A DNA stretch of 64,000 nucleotides from positions 18,028 through 82,027 of the forward strand of contig JAFYYW010000011.1 in the NCBI GenBank assembly GCA_017548985.1. Reading direction: 5' to 3'. How positions within the stretch are numbered: position 1 is the stretch's first letter; every line of letters begins with the position of its first letter. This document shows, one piece after another, positions 1 to 8,281 of this stretch. The DNA comes from Bacteroidales bacterium (GTDB lineage: Bacteria > Bacteroidota > Bacteroidia > Bacteroidales > UBA932). The notes under the pieces were generated by a model. The model did not search any database. It had not been told where the DNA came from and worked only from the letters and a program-made list of their open reading frames with translations. The position numbers and the translations under genes were made by a program.

Positions 1-648
1 GACGCCGCCAGGATTAAGTTGACTTATCACGTGCGGTCTGACGGCTCGCTCGAATGCCATGAGATTATGGAGGATGCCGGCGGGCTTGAGAATCTTCCCG
101 AATTGTTCCGTTTCGGCATGAAGTTCACGATGCCTGGCCACTATTCCACTGTTGATTTCTATGGCAAGGGACCGTGGGAGAACTATTCCGACCGGAACTC
201 CTCCGCGATGACAGGCCGCTATGTGCAGAGTGTCAATGACCAGTATCATTACGGATATGTCCGTACCCAGGAATCCGGGACTCACACCGGAATGAAGTGG
301 TTCAGGGTTCTTGACGGCAATGGAGACGGTCTTGAGATCTCCGCTCCTGTGGAGTTCTCAGCGTCCGCTCTCCCGTTCCCGATTCGTATGCTGGATTGTA
401 TGGAGAACGGCACTCCCGATAGGGCAAACAAGACGAACACTCAGGCTGGTGAGCCTCGTCACTCATTGGATCTCAAGGAGTTCGCTCATGAGAACGATCG
501 TGAGAACGGTTTGACTTATGTCAATTTCGACCTTGTGCAGATGGGTGTGGGCGGAATCAATAGCTGGGGTACCATTCCTCTTGAGAAGTACCGCATTAAA
601 GCCGCTCCAAGGGACTTCCACTATATCATTCGTCCTGTGGCGAACTGA
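1..648 (+). CDS. GH2 beta-galactosidase, C-terminal part (5' end outside window)
   Basis: The reading frame is open from base 1, so this is the 3' end of a longer gene. About 215 residues are visible and match the last domain of long GH2 beta-galactosidases (Bgal small chain / domain 5). Supporting motifs are YGKGPWENYSDR near residue 55, followed by VRTQESGTHTGMKWF and a closing FDLVQMGVGGINSWG. Proteins of this family hydrolyse terminal beta-galactosides and in Bacteroidota are usually periplasmic. The catalytic residues lie upstream and cannot be checked. The gene converges on glyA and a strong hairpin separates the two. Its partner genes are outside the window, so the substrate cannot be inferred. 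Confidence 0.9.
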   Translation, partial: DAARIKLTYHVRSDGSLECHEIMEDAGGLENLPELFRFGMKFTMPGHYSTVDFYGKGPWENYSDRNSSAMTGRYVQSVNDQYHYGYVRTQESGTHTGMKWFRVLDGNGDGLEISAPVEFSASALPFPIRMLDCMENGTPDRANKTNTQAGEPRHSLDLKEFAHENDRENGLTYVNFDLVQMGVGGINSWGTIPLEKYRIKAAPRDFHYIIRPVAN

Positions 649-664
649 TATTAACTAATAGAAA

Positions 665-698
665 AATCCTCCGGAAGGGCGCTCCCTCCCGGAGGATT
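665..698. terminator. Bidirectional intrinsic terminator between the GH2 gene and glyA
   Basis: A perfect 10-bp stem (AATCCTCCGG with CCGGAGGATT) encloses an inner AGGG/CCCT stem with loop CGCT. It sits between two convergent stop codons and is flanked by A-rich sequence on the left and T-rich sequence on the right, so it can serve both strands. Confidence 0.8.
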
Positions 699-715
699 AT
701 GTTTAGTGGAGAATA

Positions 716-2044
716 CTAGTAGCGGTTAAGTGGACGGCCGGCGGTCATGTAGTGTACACGCTGGCGGACACTCGCCAACACAGCCTCATATTCGGCCATA
801 CCCTCCTCAGTCACTCCATTCACGACATCGGCATACTTCGCCACGGCGTTGAGCACAGTGTCGATCAACTCGACAATGTCGACCATATCCTTCTCGACAA
901 AACCGCGAGATGTGATAGCAGGAGTTCCGATCCTGACACCCGAGGTCTTGAACGGGCTGCGAGAGTCGAACGGGACCATGTTCTTGTTCAGGGTGATCTC
1001 CGCCTTCTCGAGTTCCTTCTCCGCCATCCTGCCGGTCACCTCCGGGAACTTGGTACGCAAGTCAATCAGCATCAGATGGTTGTCAGTGCCTCCCGAGACG
1101 ACTTTATAGCCTCTGGCGACAAACTCTCCGGCCATCTTCTTGGCATTGGCCATCACCTGTTTCTGGTAGTCGACAAACTCTGGTTGCATCGCCTCGTAGA
1201 AGGCCACGGCTTTGGCCGCTATGACATGCTCAAGCGGACCTCCCTGAACGCCAGGGAACACGCTTGAGTTCAGGATGGCGCTCATCTTCTTGATCTCGCC
1301 CTTAGGTGTCGTGAGACCCCAAGGATTGTCGAAGTCCTTGCCCATCAGGATGATACCTCCACGGGGGCCTCTAAGGGTCTTGTGGGTCGTGGAAGTGACT
1401 ATGTGAGCATATTCAACAGGATTCTTGAGAAGCCCGGCGGCGATCAGTCCGGCGGTGTGGGCCATGTCTATCCAGAGCAGGGCTCCGACCTTGTCGGCTA
1501 TAGCGCGCATCCTCTCATAGTCCCACTCCCTTGAATAAGCGGAAGCGCCACCGATGATGAGTTTCGGCTTGCACTCAAGAGCGGTCTCTTCCATCTTGTC
1601 ATAGTCGACCGTTCCGGTCTCCTCGTTTAGTCCGTAAGCCACGGCATGGTAAAGGATACCGGACGCGTTGACAGGAGAGCCGTGGGTGAGATGACCTCCC
1701 TGAGAGAGGTCAAGTCCCATAAAGGTGTCTCCAGGCTTGAGGCAGGCCATAATCACGGCCATGTTGGCTTGTGCGCCCGAGTGAGGCTGCACATTGGCAT
1801 ATTCGGCGTTGTATATCTTGCGAAGACGCTCGATCGCGAGATTCTCTATCTGGTCAACTATCTGGCAGCCACCATAATATCTCTTGCCGGGATAACCCTC
1901 GGCGTATTTGTTGGTGCAGATGGATCCCATGGCCTCGAGGACATGGTCGCTGACATAGTTCTCTGACGCAATCAATTCAAGTCCGGAAGATTGCCTTTCC
2001 TTCTCGTTCCTAATCAGGTCAAAAACCTGGAGATCCTGTTTCAT
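716..2044 (-). CDS. glyA: Serine hydroxymethyltransferase
   Basis: This enzyme interconverts serine and glycine with tetrahydrofolate and is the main cytosolic source of one-carbon units. The 442-residue length is slightly above the usual 415-430. Clear family motifs are [13 protein letters not shown] near residue 20, [13 protein letters not shown] near 48, QPHSGAQAN near 86 and the PLP site [15 protein letters not shown], with the Schiff-base lysine at K222. The C-terminal [13 protein letters not shown] is also typical. The gene stands alone on the minus strand. Its start at 2044 lies about 40 bases after a TATATTTG box. It is a housekeeping gene with no anomaly seen. Confidence 0.97.
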   Translation of the reverse strand: MKQDLQVFDLIRNEKERQSSGLELIASENYVSDHVLEAMGSICTNKYAEGYPGKRYYGGCQIVDQIENLAIERLRKIYNAEYANVQPHSGAQANMAVIMACLKPGDTFMGLDLSQGGHLTHGSPVNASGILYHAVAYGLNEETGTVDYDKMEETALECKPKLIIGGASAYSREWDYERMRAIADKVGALLWIDMAHTAGLIAAGLLKNPVEYAHIVTSTTHKTLRGPRGGIILMGKDFDNPWGLTTPKGEIKKMSAILNSSVFPGVQGGPLEHVIAAKAVAFYEAMQPEFVDYQKQVMANAKKMAGEFVARGYKVVSGGTDNHLMLIDLRTKFPEVTGRMAEKELEKAEITLNKNMVPFDSRSPFKTSGVRIGTPAITSRGFVEKDMVDIVELIDTVLNAVAKYADVVNGVTEEGMAEYEAVLASVRQRVHYMTAGRPLNRY

Positions 2045-2085
2045 ATATGCTGAATTTGTTGTGTCTACAGTGGCTTACTGAATAG

Positions 2086-2093
2086 CAAATATA
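2086..2093 (-). promoter_or_regulatory. -7 box for glyA
   Basis: Read on the minus strand the sequence is TATATTTG, a full match to the Bacteroides -7 consensus TAnnTTTG, about 40 bases before the glyA start. No convincing -33 TTTG was found at the usual distance. Confidence 0.6.
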
Positions 2094-2114
2094 CGATTAA
2101 AAATCCATTTTTAC

Positions 2115-2122
2115 TATATTTG
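2115..2122 (+). promoter_or_regulatory. -7 box for the 2170-6420 unit
   Basis: TATATTTG matches TAnnTTTG exactly and lies 47 bases before the ATG at 2170. It is back to back with the glyA box at 2086-2093, so the two divergent promoters are only about 20 bases apart. The -33 element is not clear. Confidence 0.6.
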
Positions 2123-2169
2123 TATAGAATGCTTGTGACATGTTAGACACGCGGCTGAAATTCTTGTAT

Positions 2170-3183
2170 ATGCGTATTCGGATTATTGTTTCGGTGTTGG
2201 TGCTGGCTGTCTCCCTATGCTCTTGCGGGCAAAAGGGATACACTATCAAAGGTGATATCATAGACCTTGACGAGGGGAATATAAATCTTCTTGACATTAC
2301 TGGTCATGTCATCTCATCGACCGATGTCGCGGATGGGAAATTCACTTTCAAGGGGAAGGTGGACACTCCATGCCTGGTATATATCAACAATGTTCTCGGA
2401 GTCAAGTATCCCATTGATATTCCTGTACTTCTGGAGAACACCACAATCCATGTGACAGGTGATGCGAGGATAAATCATATAGATATCACCGGGACCAAGG
2501 CAAACGAGAATATGGTCCGGTTCAAGATACGCAAGGATAAGCTTCCCGCCGGAGACAACGACGCGTACCTTCGTCTTGTCAAGGAGACATTCGAGGAGAA
2601 TAAGGATAATCTTCTCGGAGCGATGCTCATATCGAATTTCTACGGTCTTGTCAGTGACAGGGAGTTGCTGGAATATTGCGACATGCTCCCCGAGGAGTTC
2701 CATGACAATATATACGTGGAGCACTACCGTAAAGTGGCCCAGGCGAGGGTGGACACTGAGCCGGGGAATAAGTTCAAGGATTTCGAAATGCTTGACTCTG
2801 ACAGCCTTAAGGTCGGTCTCGGCGATGTGGTCAGAGCTCATGAAGCCACCGTCGTGTTGTTCTGGGCAAGTTGGGCGAGGGACGCGTCCGCTGTTATACC
2901 GGATATTACCGCCGGTTGCCTTCCATACCGCAAGTTGGGACTCGAGATGTACAATGTGTCCCTGGACAGCGATATGACCAGATTCAAGAATTGTGAGAAA
3001 GAGTATGGAATATTCGGCCTGAGTTTCGCCAACGGCCCCGAAGTCGGGGACAAGGCTTCGTCCCTTTATGGTTTCGAAGGATTGCCAAGGGTGCTCCTGA
3101 TTGATAAAGAAGGGACCATAGTCGCCCGGGGACGCTCATTCGACGAACTCGCCCTACCTTTAAAGACATTATTCGCTCAGTAA
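2170..3183 (+). CDS. Thioredoxin-fold lipoprotein with DUF4369-like N-terminus and no CxxC
   Basis: An ATG at 2140 is possible, but the start at 2170 gives a normal lipoprotein signal (MRIRIIVSVLVLAVSLCSCG, lipidated Cys19). Residues about 22-120 resemble DUF4369, the beta-rich domain often found before TlpA/thioredoxin domains in Bacteroidota. The last 130 residues look like a thioredoxin fold, with VVLFWASWARDAS near 228-241, LEMYNVSLD and GLPRVLLIDKEG. The redox site normally reads WCxxC, but here it reads W-A-R-D-A, so disulfide exchange is not expected. A binding or structural role at the membrane is an inference. It is followed after 7 bases by a DUF6057-like gene, which suggests an operon. 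Confidence 0.75.
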   Translation: MRIRIIVSVLVLAVSLCSCGQKGYTIKGDIIDLDEGNINLLDITGHVISSTDVADGKFTFKGKVDTPCLVYINNVLGVKYPIDIPVLLENTTIHVTGDARINHIDITGTKANENMVRFKIRKDKLPAGDNDAYLRLVKETFEENKDNLLGAMLISNFYGLVSDRELLEYCDMLPEEFHDNIYVEHYRKVAQARVDTEPGNKFKDFEMLDSDSLKVGLGDVVRAHEATVVLFWASWARDASAVIPDITAGCLPYRKLGLEMYNVSLDSDMTRFKNCEKEYGIFGLSFANGPEVGDKASSLYGFEGLPRVLLIDKEGTIVARGRSFDELALPLKTLFAQ

Positions 3184-3190
3184 TAATCAA

Positions 3191-4933
3191 ATGAATAAGA
3201 AATTACCCGGAATAGTCATTTTCGCCGCCATGGCTTTCGTCCTGGTCCTCAAACTCGGGGTGATCAGGATGCTTTTCGAGCTTTCGCTTTGGCCGGACAT
3301 GACATTCTACACCAATCTCGGCCTGCAGCCTGGAGTCGTGTTGCCGGTTCTCGGCAGTATCTTGACCCAGATTTCCGGAATTCCGCTTATAGGAGTCGCG
3401 CTCGTCCTGTTGAGTTTGTGGTGCCTGACCTCTGTCGTACGAAAATTCCAGAAGGACAAGATCACCGCCATTTTCCCGGCTTTCGCGGCTTTCTGGTTCA
3501 TCGCGGGTTTCGATTATTCTTTGTACACCTTCAGGAGCCAAGGATTGCTGTTCTCCCAGACGCTGGGGCTTTTTTTCGCGGCGCTCATGATCCTCGGGTG
3601 GATCAAGATTAAAGACTATAGGGAGGCCCCGTTTTACCCCTTGGTAGTGGCCCTGGTAGGATATCCTCTTTTCGGGGCATATTCGGTTTTGGCTCTCGCT
3701 GCTATCCTTTTGGATGCCATCGTCTCCAAGAAATGGTTGCCTGCCGCGGTCGCGGTGGTCTGCGGCGTCGTTGTCCCGCTGGTTTATACCCATTTCGTAT
3801 TCACCCATATCGACACCCGCTACACCTTCCTTGCCGGTCTCCCGTACATGGATTTTGTGGACAATCATCGTCGATTCATCCCTTTAGCCATTGCCATGGC
3901 CTCCCTGGTCATCCTCCCGGTTATCAAGATCAAGCGTGACCCGCATGTGGCTGTCTCCCTTTCGTTGATGGTCTTGATGGCCTTGATTATTGTTAGCGTC
4001 CTTCCTTATTGGAACCGAAATTTCCATGTCGAGATCGCGATGAAGCACGCTATCGAGAAGAATGATTGGGACAAGGCGTTGAAGCTAGCCCGCAAGACTG
4101 ACCAGCCGTCACGTATAATAGTGATGTACAGGAATATAGCCTTGATGAACAAGGGACGGTTGTGTGATGAGATGTTTAAATACCCCAATGAGTCAGTGGG
4201 TATTGACACGCCTGCCCAGATTTCTCAGACCGAAGTGTGTGGCCCGGTAGTGTTCTTTTACAATGGCCTGATCAATTATAGCGCGCGTTGGGCTTGGGAG
4301 ATGTCAATGATGTTCCAGCGTACCCTGGAGCGCTACAAGTACCAGGCGAAGGTCGCCCTCTTCACCGGGCAGGAGAATCCCGCCTTGGTGGAAAGATACC
4401 TTGACATAATCGGCAGAAACCTGTATCAGCGGAAATGGGTCCGTAAGTATCGCTCGATGCTGGAGAATCCGGATATTCTGGCCTCGGACCCTGAGTATAG
4501 GATGTTCAAGGCACTGGATAACTTTGAGGAGGTCAAGTATATGAGCAGCGCTGTGGCCGAGAACACCATCTTGAACCATTTTATGCTTCAGGAGAATCCT
4601 GAGGGAGTGATGTTGGACGCCTCCCTTGCCGCCTCGATGACCGCCAAGGATATAGACATGTTCTGGTATTTCTATGATATTCTCCTCGCCAGCGGCAGGC
4701 GGATTCCGACAAATGTCGCTGAGGCCGCGATCCTGTTCGCTTATATCGGGCGGGACCAGGCTGAGATTGACGCTGTGGCCAGGGATCTTGGCGGCCCTGA
4801 TTCCCCTGTGGTCAGGCGTTTCATTGATTTCAGTTCCAAGGCCTCCGCGGGGGATGAAAAGACTTGCCGGGAGAAGTTCGGGGACACATATTGGTACTAT
4901 ATTTATTTCGTCAAATCCATCACAACTGACTGA
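3191..4933 (+). CDS. Multi-pass membrane protein, DUF6057-like
   Basis: The protein has 580 residues. The first 280 carry about nine hydrophobic segments (for example IVIFAAMAFVLVLKLGVI and PLVVALVGYPLFGAYSVLAL). The remaining 300 residues are soluble and helical, with tetratricopeptide-like spacing, starting at EIAMKHAIEKNDWDKALKLA. This layout fits the uncharacterised Bacteroidales family DUF6057. It lies 7 bases after the thioredoxin-like gene and 2 bases before the CxxCH propeller gene, so the three are probably co-transcribed and work together at the envelope. The function is unknown. Confidence 0.65.
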   Translation: MNKKLPGIVIFAAMAFVLVLKLGVIRMLFELSLWPDMTFYTNLGLQPGVVLPVLGSILTQISGIPLIGVALVLLSLWCLTSVVRKFQKDKITAIFPAFAAFWFIAGFDYSLYTFRSQGLLFSQTLGLFFAALMILGWIKIKDYREAPFYPLVVALVGYPLFGAYSVLALAAILLDAIVSKKWLPAAVAVVCGVVVPLVYTHFVFTHIDTRYTFLAGLPYMDFVDNHRRFIPLAIAMASLVILPVIKIKRDPHVAVSLSLMVLMALIIVSVLPYWNRNFHVEIAMKHAIEKNDWDKALKLARKTDQPSRIIVMYRNIALMNKGRLCDEMFKYPNESVGIDTPAQISQTEVCGPVVFFYNGLINYSARWAWEMSMMFQRTLERYKYQAKVALFTGQENPALVERYLDIIGRNLYQRKWVRKYRSMLENPDILASDPEYRMFKALDNFEEVKYMSSAVAENTILNHFMLQENPEGVMLDASLAASMTAKDIDMFWYFYDILLASGRRIPTNVAEAAILFAYIGRDQAEIDAVARDLGGPDSPVVRRFIDFSSKASAGDEKTCREKFGDTYWYYIYFVKSITTD

Positions 4934-4935
4934 CA

Positions 4936-6420
4936 ATGAGAAAAGGAATACTCGCGGCCATGGTTTTGCCGCTCATCGCGTTCATCAGTTGCGTTTCTCC
5001 ACGGGACTGCTCTGAGATTGAGGAGGAAGCCTCGATTTTCCCTGACTATTCGGGTGTCGTCCTTCCTCCGAATATATCTCCTCTGGATTTCAGTATCCGG
5101 AATGAAGGTAATAAGTTCGTCACCACCATAACTGGCGATAACGGTGGTCAGATCGTGTCAAGGGGCAGGGAAGTGAAACTGCCTCCTAAGAAATGGAAAG
5201 CATTGCTTGAAGCTAACGCCGGGGCCGGACTCACATGTACCATTAATATCAAAAAGGATGGTAAATGGTTTACCTTGAAGAGCTTCCGCAGCGATGTGGC
5301 TGTCGATCCCATAGATGAGTACCTTATATACAGGCTTTTGGCTCCATCTTATGAGTTCTACACGGCTTTCTCCATCCGGCAGAGGAATTTGTCTACCGGT
5401 GATGACCGGGAGGTCTACAACAACAGGATGCATTATAATCCGAAAGAGCAGCAGTGTATGAACTGCCACCAGTTCCAGAACTACCGTACCGATAACTGGC
5501 AGATGCATGTCCGGCAGGTCTTGGGTGGGACTTTGATTATCACCGGCGACGAGTTCAAGAAGGTTAATCTCAAGACCAAGTCCACGATTTCCGCTGGCGT
5601 ATACCCGGCATGGCATCCGGAGGAGAGGTTGATTGTCTATTCGGTCAACAGGACAAGGCAGTTCTTCCATGAGAAGAATATCCAGAAGTTGGAGGTTCAG
5701 GATCCTGCCTCTGATCTGATTCTATATGATATTGACAGCAATGAGGTCAGCATGGTGTCCGCTGACACTCTGGCTTTCGAGACTTTCCCGACCTGGTCTC
5801 CTGATGGTAAGACATTGTATTATTCTTCCGCGAGACAGCCGGAAATAGCTCTCCTTCCGAGTGATAGCATCGCCGTGTGTTTCGACAAGATCCATTATGA
5901 CCTTATGAGCAGGCAGTTTGATCTCCAGACCAAGTCTTTCGGTCCTGAGAAACTCGTATTTGATGCCAAATCCAGTGAAATGAGCGCTATGGAGCCTCGT
6001 GTATCCCCGGACGGGCGTTATCTTCTGTTCTCCTATGGTCGGTACGGTACGTTCCATATCTGGCATCGTGACAGCGATCTCTGGGTGAAAGACCTGCAGA
6101 CGGGAGAGTCCAAAGCTTTAGATCCGGCTAACTGCCCAGATGCGGACAGCTTCCACAATTGGTCTTCCAACGGGCGTTGGATAGTCTACACCTCCCGTAG
6201 GGATGATGGTCTCTTTACTAGGGTGTATTTCACTTATTTCGACAAGGACGGCAATGCCCACAAGCCTGTGATGCTCCCGATGCGGGATCTTTCCGGGCGT
6301 TCAGATGAGGTCTATTCCTACAATGTTCCCGAATTCACTGTGGAGCCGATACGGCAGTCAGTCAGGGATCTGTCAAAGATGATCAGCACCGATGCCGTAA
6401 AAGCGGAGTTCAAGCGATAA
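4936..6420 (+). CDS. TolB-like (PD40) beta-propeller lipoprotein with a CxxCH motif
   Basis: This is a 494-residue lipoprotein (MRKGILAAMVLPLIAFISCV, Cys19). Residues about 20-170 form an uncharacterised N-terminal region. A single CMNCH motif at residues 174-178 has the exact form of a c-type haem attachment site. From about residue 200 onward there are PD40/TolB-like blades, such as YPAWHPEERLIVYS, FPTWSPDGKTLYYSSA, EPRVSPDGRYLLFS and FHNWSSNGRWIVYTSRRDD. Such propellers usually bind proteins or ligands in the periplasm. Haem binding is possible but unproven, because one CxxCH can also be structural or bind metal. The start lies 2 bases after the preceding stop, and a strong terminator follows. 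Confidence 0.75.
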   Translation: MRKGILAAMVLPLIAFISCVSPRDCSEIEEEASIFPDYSGVVLPPNISPLDFSIRNEGNKFVTTITGDNGGQIVSRGREVKLPPKKWKALLEANAGAGLTCTINIKKDGKWFTLKSFRSDVAVDPIDEYLIYRLLAPSYEFYTAFSIRQRNLSTGDDREVYNNRMHYNPKEQQCMNCHQFQNYRTDNWQMHVRQVLGGTLIITGDEFKKVNLKTKSTISAGVYPAWHPEERLIVYSVNRTRQFFHEKNIQKLEVQDPASDLILYDIDSNEVSMVSADTLAFETFPTWSPDGKTLYYSSARQPEIALLPSDSIAVCFDKIHYDLMSRQFDLQTKSFGPEKLVFDAKSSEMSAMEPRVSPDGRYLLFSYGRYGTFHIWHRDSDLWVKDLQTGESKALDPANCPDADSFHNWSSNGRWIVYTSRRDDGLFTRVYFTYFDKDGNAHKPVMLPMRDLSGRSDEVYSYNVPEFTVEPIRQSVRDLSKMISTDAVKAEFKR

Positions 6421-6440
6421 ACTCTTGTGAATGAATGAAT

Positions 6441-6469
6441 AAAGGGTCGCCCAAATCGGGCGACCCTTT
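6441..6469. terminator. Intrinsic terminator between convergent genes
   Basis: A perfect 12-bp stem, AAAGGGTCGCCC with GGGCGACCCTTT, with loop AAATC. A-rich and T-rich flanks make it usable by both the propeller operon and the SusD gene on the opposite strand. Confidence 0.88.
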
Positions 6470-6493
6470 ATTCTGTTAATGAACTGCCGGGTA

Positions 6494-8257
6494 TTAATAT
6501 CCAGGGTTCTGGGTGAGGTTGCTGTTGAGGCTAAGGACTGAGACAGGGATCGGGAACACGGTGGTGTAACCGGTCGAGTCATAGATCCAGTCGGAGACGA
6601 CAACGTGGTGTTTCACACCCTGGTACTTGTCCTCATCGGGCTCGGTGTAGGTTCCGAAACGGACCTGGTCACCACGACGTCCCATAGTCTCCCAAATCTC
6701 CTCACGAATCTTCTCGTCAAGAATGTCCTTGATGGTGATCTCGGTGAAAGGCGCGACACCAACCCTGGCGCGGACCTGGTTGACAAGCTCCATAGCTTTA
6801 TCCTTATTGCCAAGACGGTACTGGGCCTCGGCGGCAAGGAGAAGCATATCGCCATAACGGAAGATCACGCGGTCGGCGTTGAAGTAGTTCTGACCGGAAG
6901 TGGTGGGGTCATACTCGTATTTCTTAATACGGACACCGGCCCACTTAACGAGGTACAGTCCCCAAGGATCGCTGTAATCGTCGGTGGAGAAGTCGTTTCT
7001 AGCCTCACGTCCAAGATAAACACCCTCAGGATATTTATCAACGGAAACCTCAGAGCCGACGGTGACACCGTTGACAGAGCAAGAACCATAGAAGAAGGAG
7101 ATATCGAAACGAGGGTCATCGCACTCGAAAGTTGCGGTGGTATAAAGGTTGTCCTTGTTGGCGTTCTCCTTGTAGTCGAACACATTCAGAGCGTGAATTG
7201 TGGCGGCTGTTCCGTTCCAGGATGAGAAACCGATGGTCTTCGCGTGGGCATAGTGGAGAGAGCGGGTGACCTGAGTGTCGGAAGTACGATGCACATTGTC
7301 ATCCATAGGCTCCACGAAGATGTTCTCCTTGGAGGACTCGTTGCCGGTCTTGAAGTTGTCCTTGAAGCTGGTGGCGAGCTCGTAGCCTTCGGCCTTGATC
7401 TGCTCCTGGCAATAGATAACGGTCTCCCAAGCGTTCATCGTCTTTCCGTTGATGGTGATGTTCTGGGACTTACCAGCAGCGGTCACACCGGGCTCAACCT
7501 TGGCGATTCCACCAGTGAACTGTCCCTGGTTCCAGTTGTCCTGGGAGAAGACGGCGGCGTTGATCGCGAGACGGGCCATCATAGCGTAGGCGACAGCCTT
7601 GGTCATACGGGCATAATACTCGCTGTTCACATCCTGGCTCTTGGCTGAGGGCAGCAGAGGGATGATCTCAGCGATCTCGTCACGGACGAAGCCATAGGCC
7701 TCGCTACGGGTAGACTGCTTCACGTCACCGATACCGGCGTCAGGGGAAGTGACGATCGGAATACGGCCGAAGAAGTCGACCAGCCACATATAGTAGAAAG
7801 CGCGGATTCCGCGGACCTCCGCCATATAGGAGTCGACGACTGATGCATCCAGGGATCCGAGTCCCTTGATTTCCTCAAGCTTCTTCAATGAAGCGTTGCA
7901 GAGGGCGATATCGGAATAGGAGTTGTTCCAGAGGCTGCGGATGTAGTCTGTGGAAGGATCCCACCTGTGCAGGAAGGCGTTCTGGTGCTTTCCACCATCA
8001 ACCCAGTCTCCTTGGCGTCCCGGGAGGAAGAGCACGTCGGCGGTAAACTCCGACATATAGTTGTAGTTGTCGTCACCACCCTTGAAACGGCTGTTCAGCT
8101 TGTTGTACAGGCTCGCGACAGTGTTAACGTACACGAGCGTGGCGCTCTTGTAGGCCTCGCCTTCGTCGAATTTGCTCAGAGGAGTCTCCTCAAGGGAGCA
8201 ACCGGACATAAAGAAAGTCAGGGCAAGAACAGCGGCACTATAGAGTAATTTCTTCAT
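6494..8257 (-). CDS. SusD/RagB-family surface glycan-binding lipoprotein
   Basis: SusD proteins sit on the cell surface as a lid over their SusC channel and bind the imported ligand. This one has 587 residues with a lipoprotein signal (MKKLLYSAAVLALTFFMSGC, Cys20). Helical TPR-like segments include ALCNASLKKLEEIKG and EVRGIRAFYYMWLVDFFGRIPIV. The C-terminal block is diagnostic: VIFRYGDMLLLAAEAQYRLG, a VNQVRARVG segment, EEIWETMGRRGDQVRFGTY and the terminal LTQNPGY. The gene follows its SusC partner by 24 bases on the same strand. No glycosidase, sulfatase or peptidase lies beside the pair, so the ligand is unknown. Confidence 0.95.
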   Translation of the reverse strand: MKKLLYSAAVLALTFFMSGCSLEETPLSKFDEGEAYKSATLVYVNTVASLYNKLNSRFKGGDDNYNYMSEFTADVLFLPGRQGDWVDGGKHQNAFLHRWDPSTDYIRSLWNNSYSDIALCNASLKKLEEIKGLGSLDASVVDSYMAEVRGIRAFYYMWLVDFFGRIPIVTSPDAGIGDVKQSTRSEAYGFVRDEIAEIIPLLPSAKSQDVNSEYYARMTKAVAYAMMARLAINAAVFSQDNWNQGQFTGGIAKVEPGVTAAGKSQNITINGKTMNAWETVIYCQEQIKAEGYELATSFKDNFKTGNESSKENIFVEPMDDNVHRTSDTQVTRSLHYAHAKTIGFSSWNGTAATIHALNVFDYKENANKDNLYTTATFECDDPRFDISFFYGSCSVNGVTVGSEVSVDKYPEGVYLGREARNDFSTDDYSDPWGLYLVKWAGVRIKKYEYDPTTSGQNYFNADRVIFRYGDMLLLAAEAQYRLGNKDKAMELVNQVRARVGVAPFTEITIKDILDEKIREEIWETMGRRGDQVRFGTYTEPDEDKYQGVKHHVVVSDWIYDSTGYTTVFPIPVSVLSLNSNLTQNPGY

Positions 8258-8281
8258 GATAATCTATGTTAATGTCGTTCT

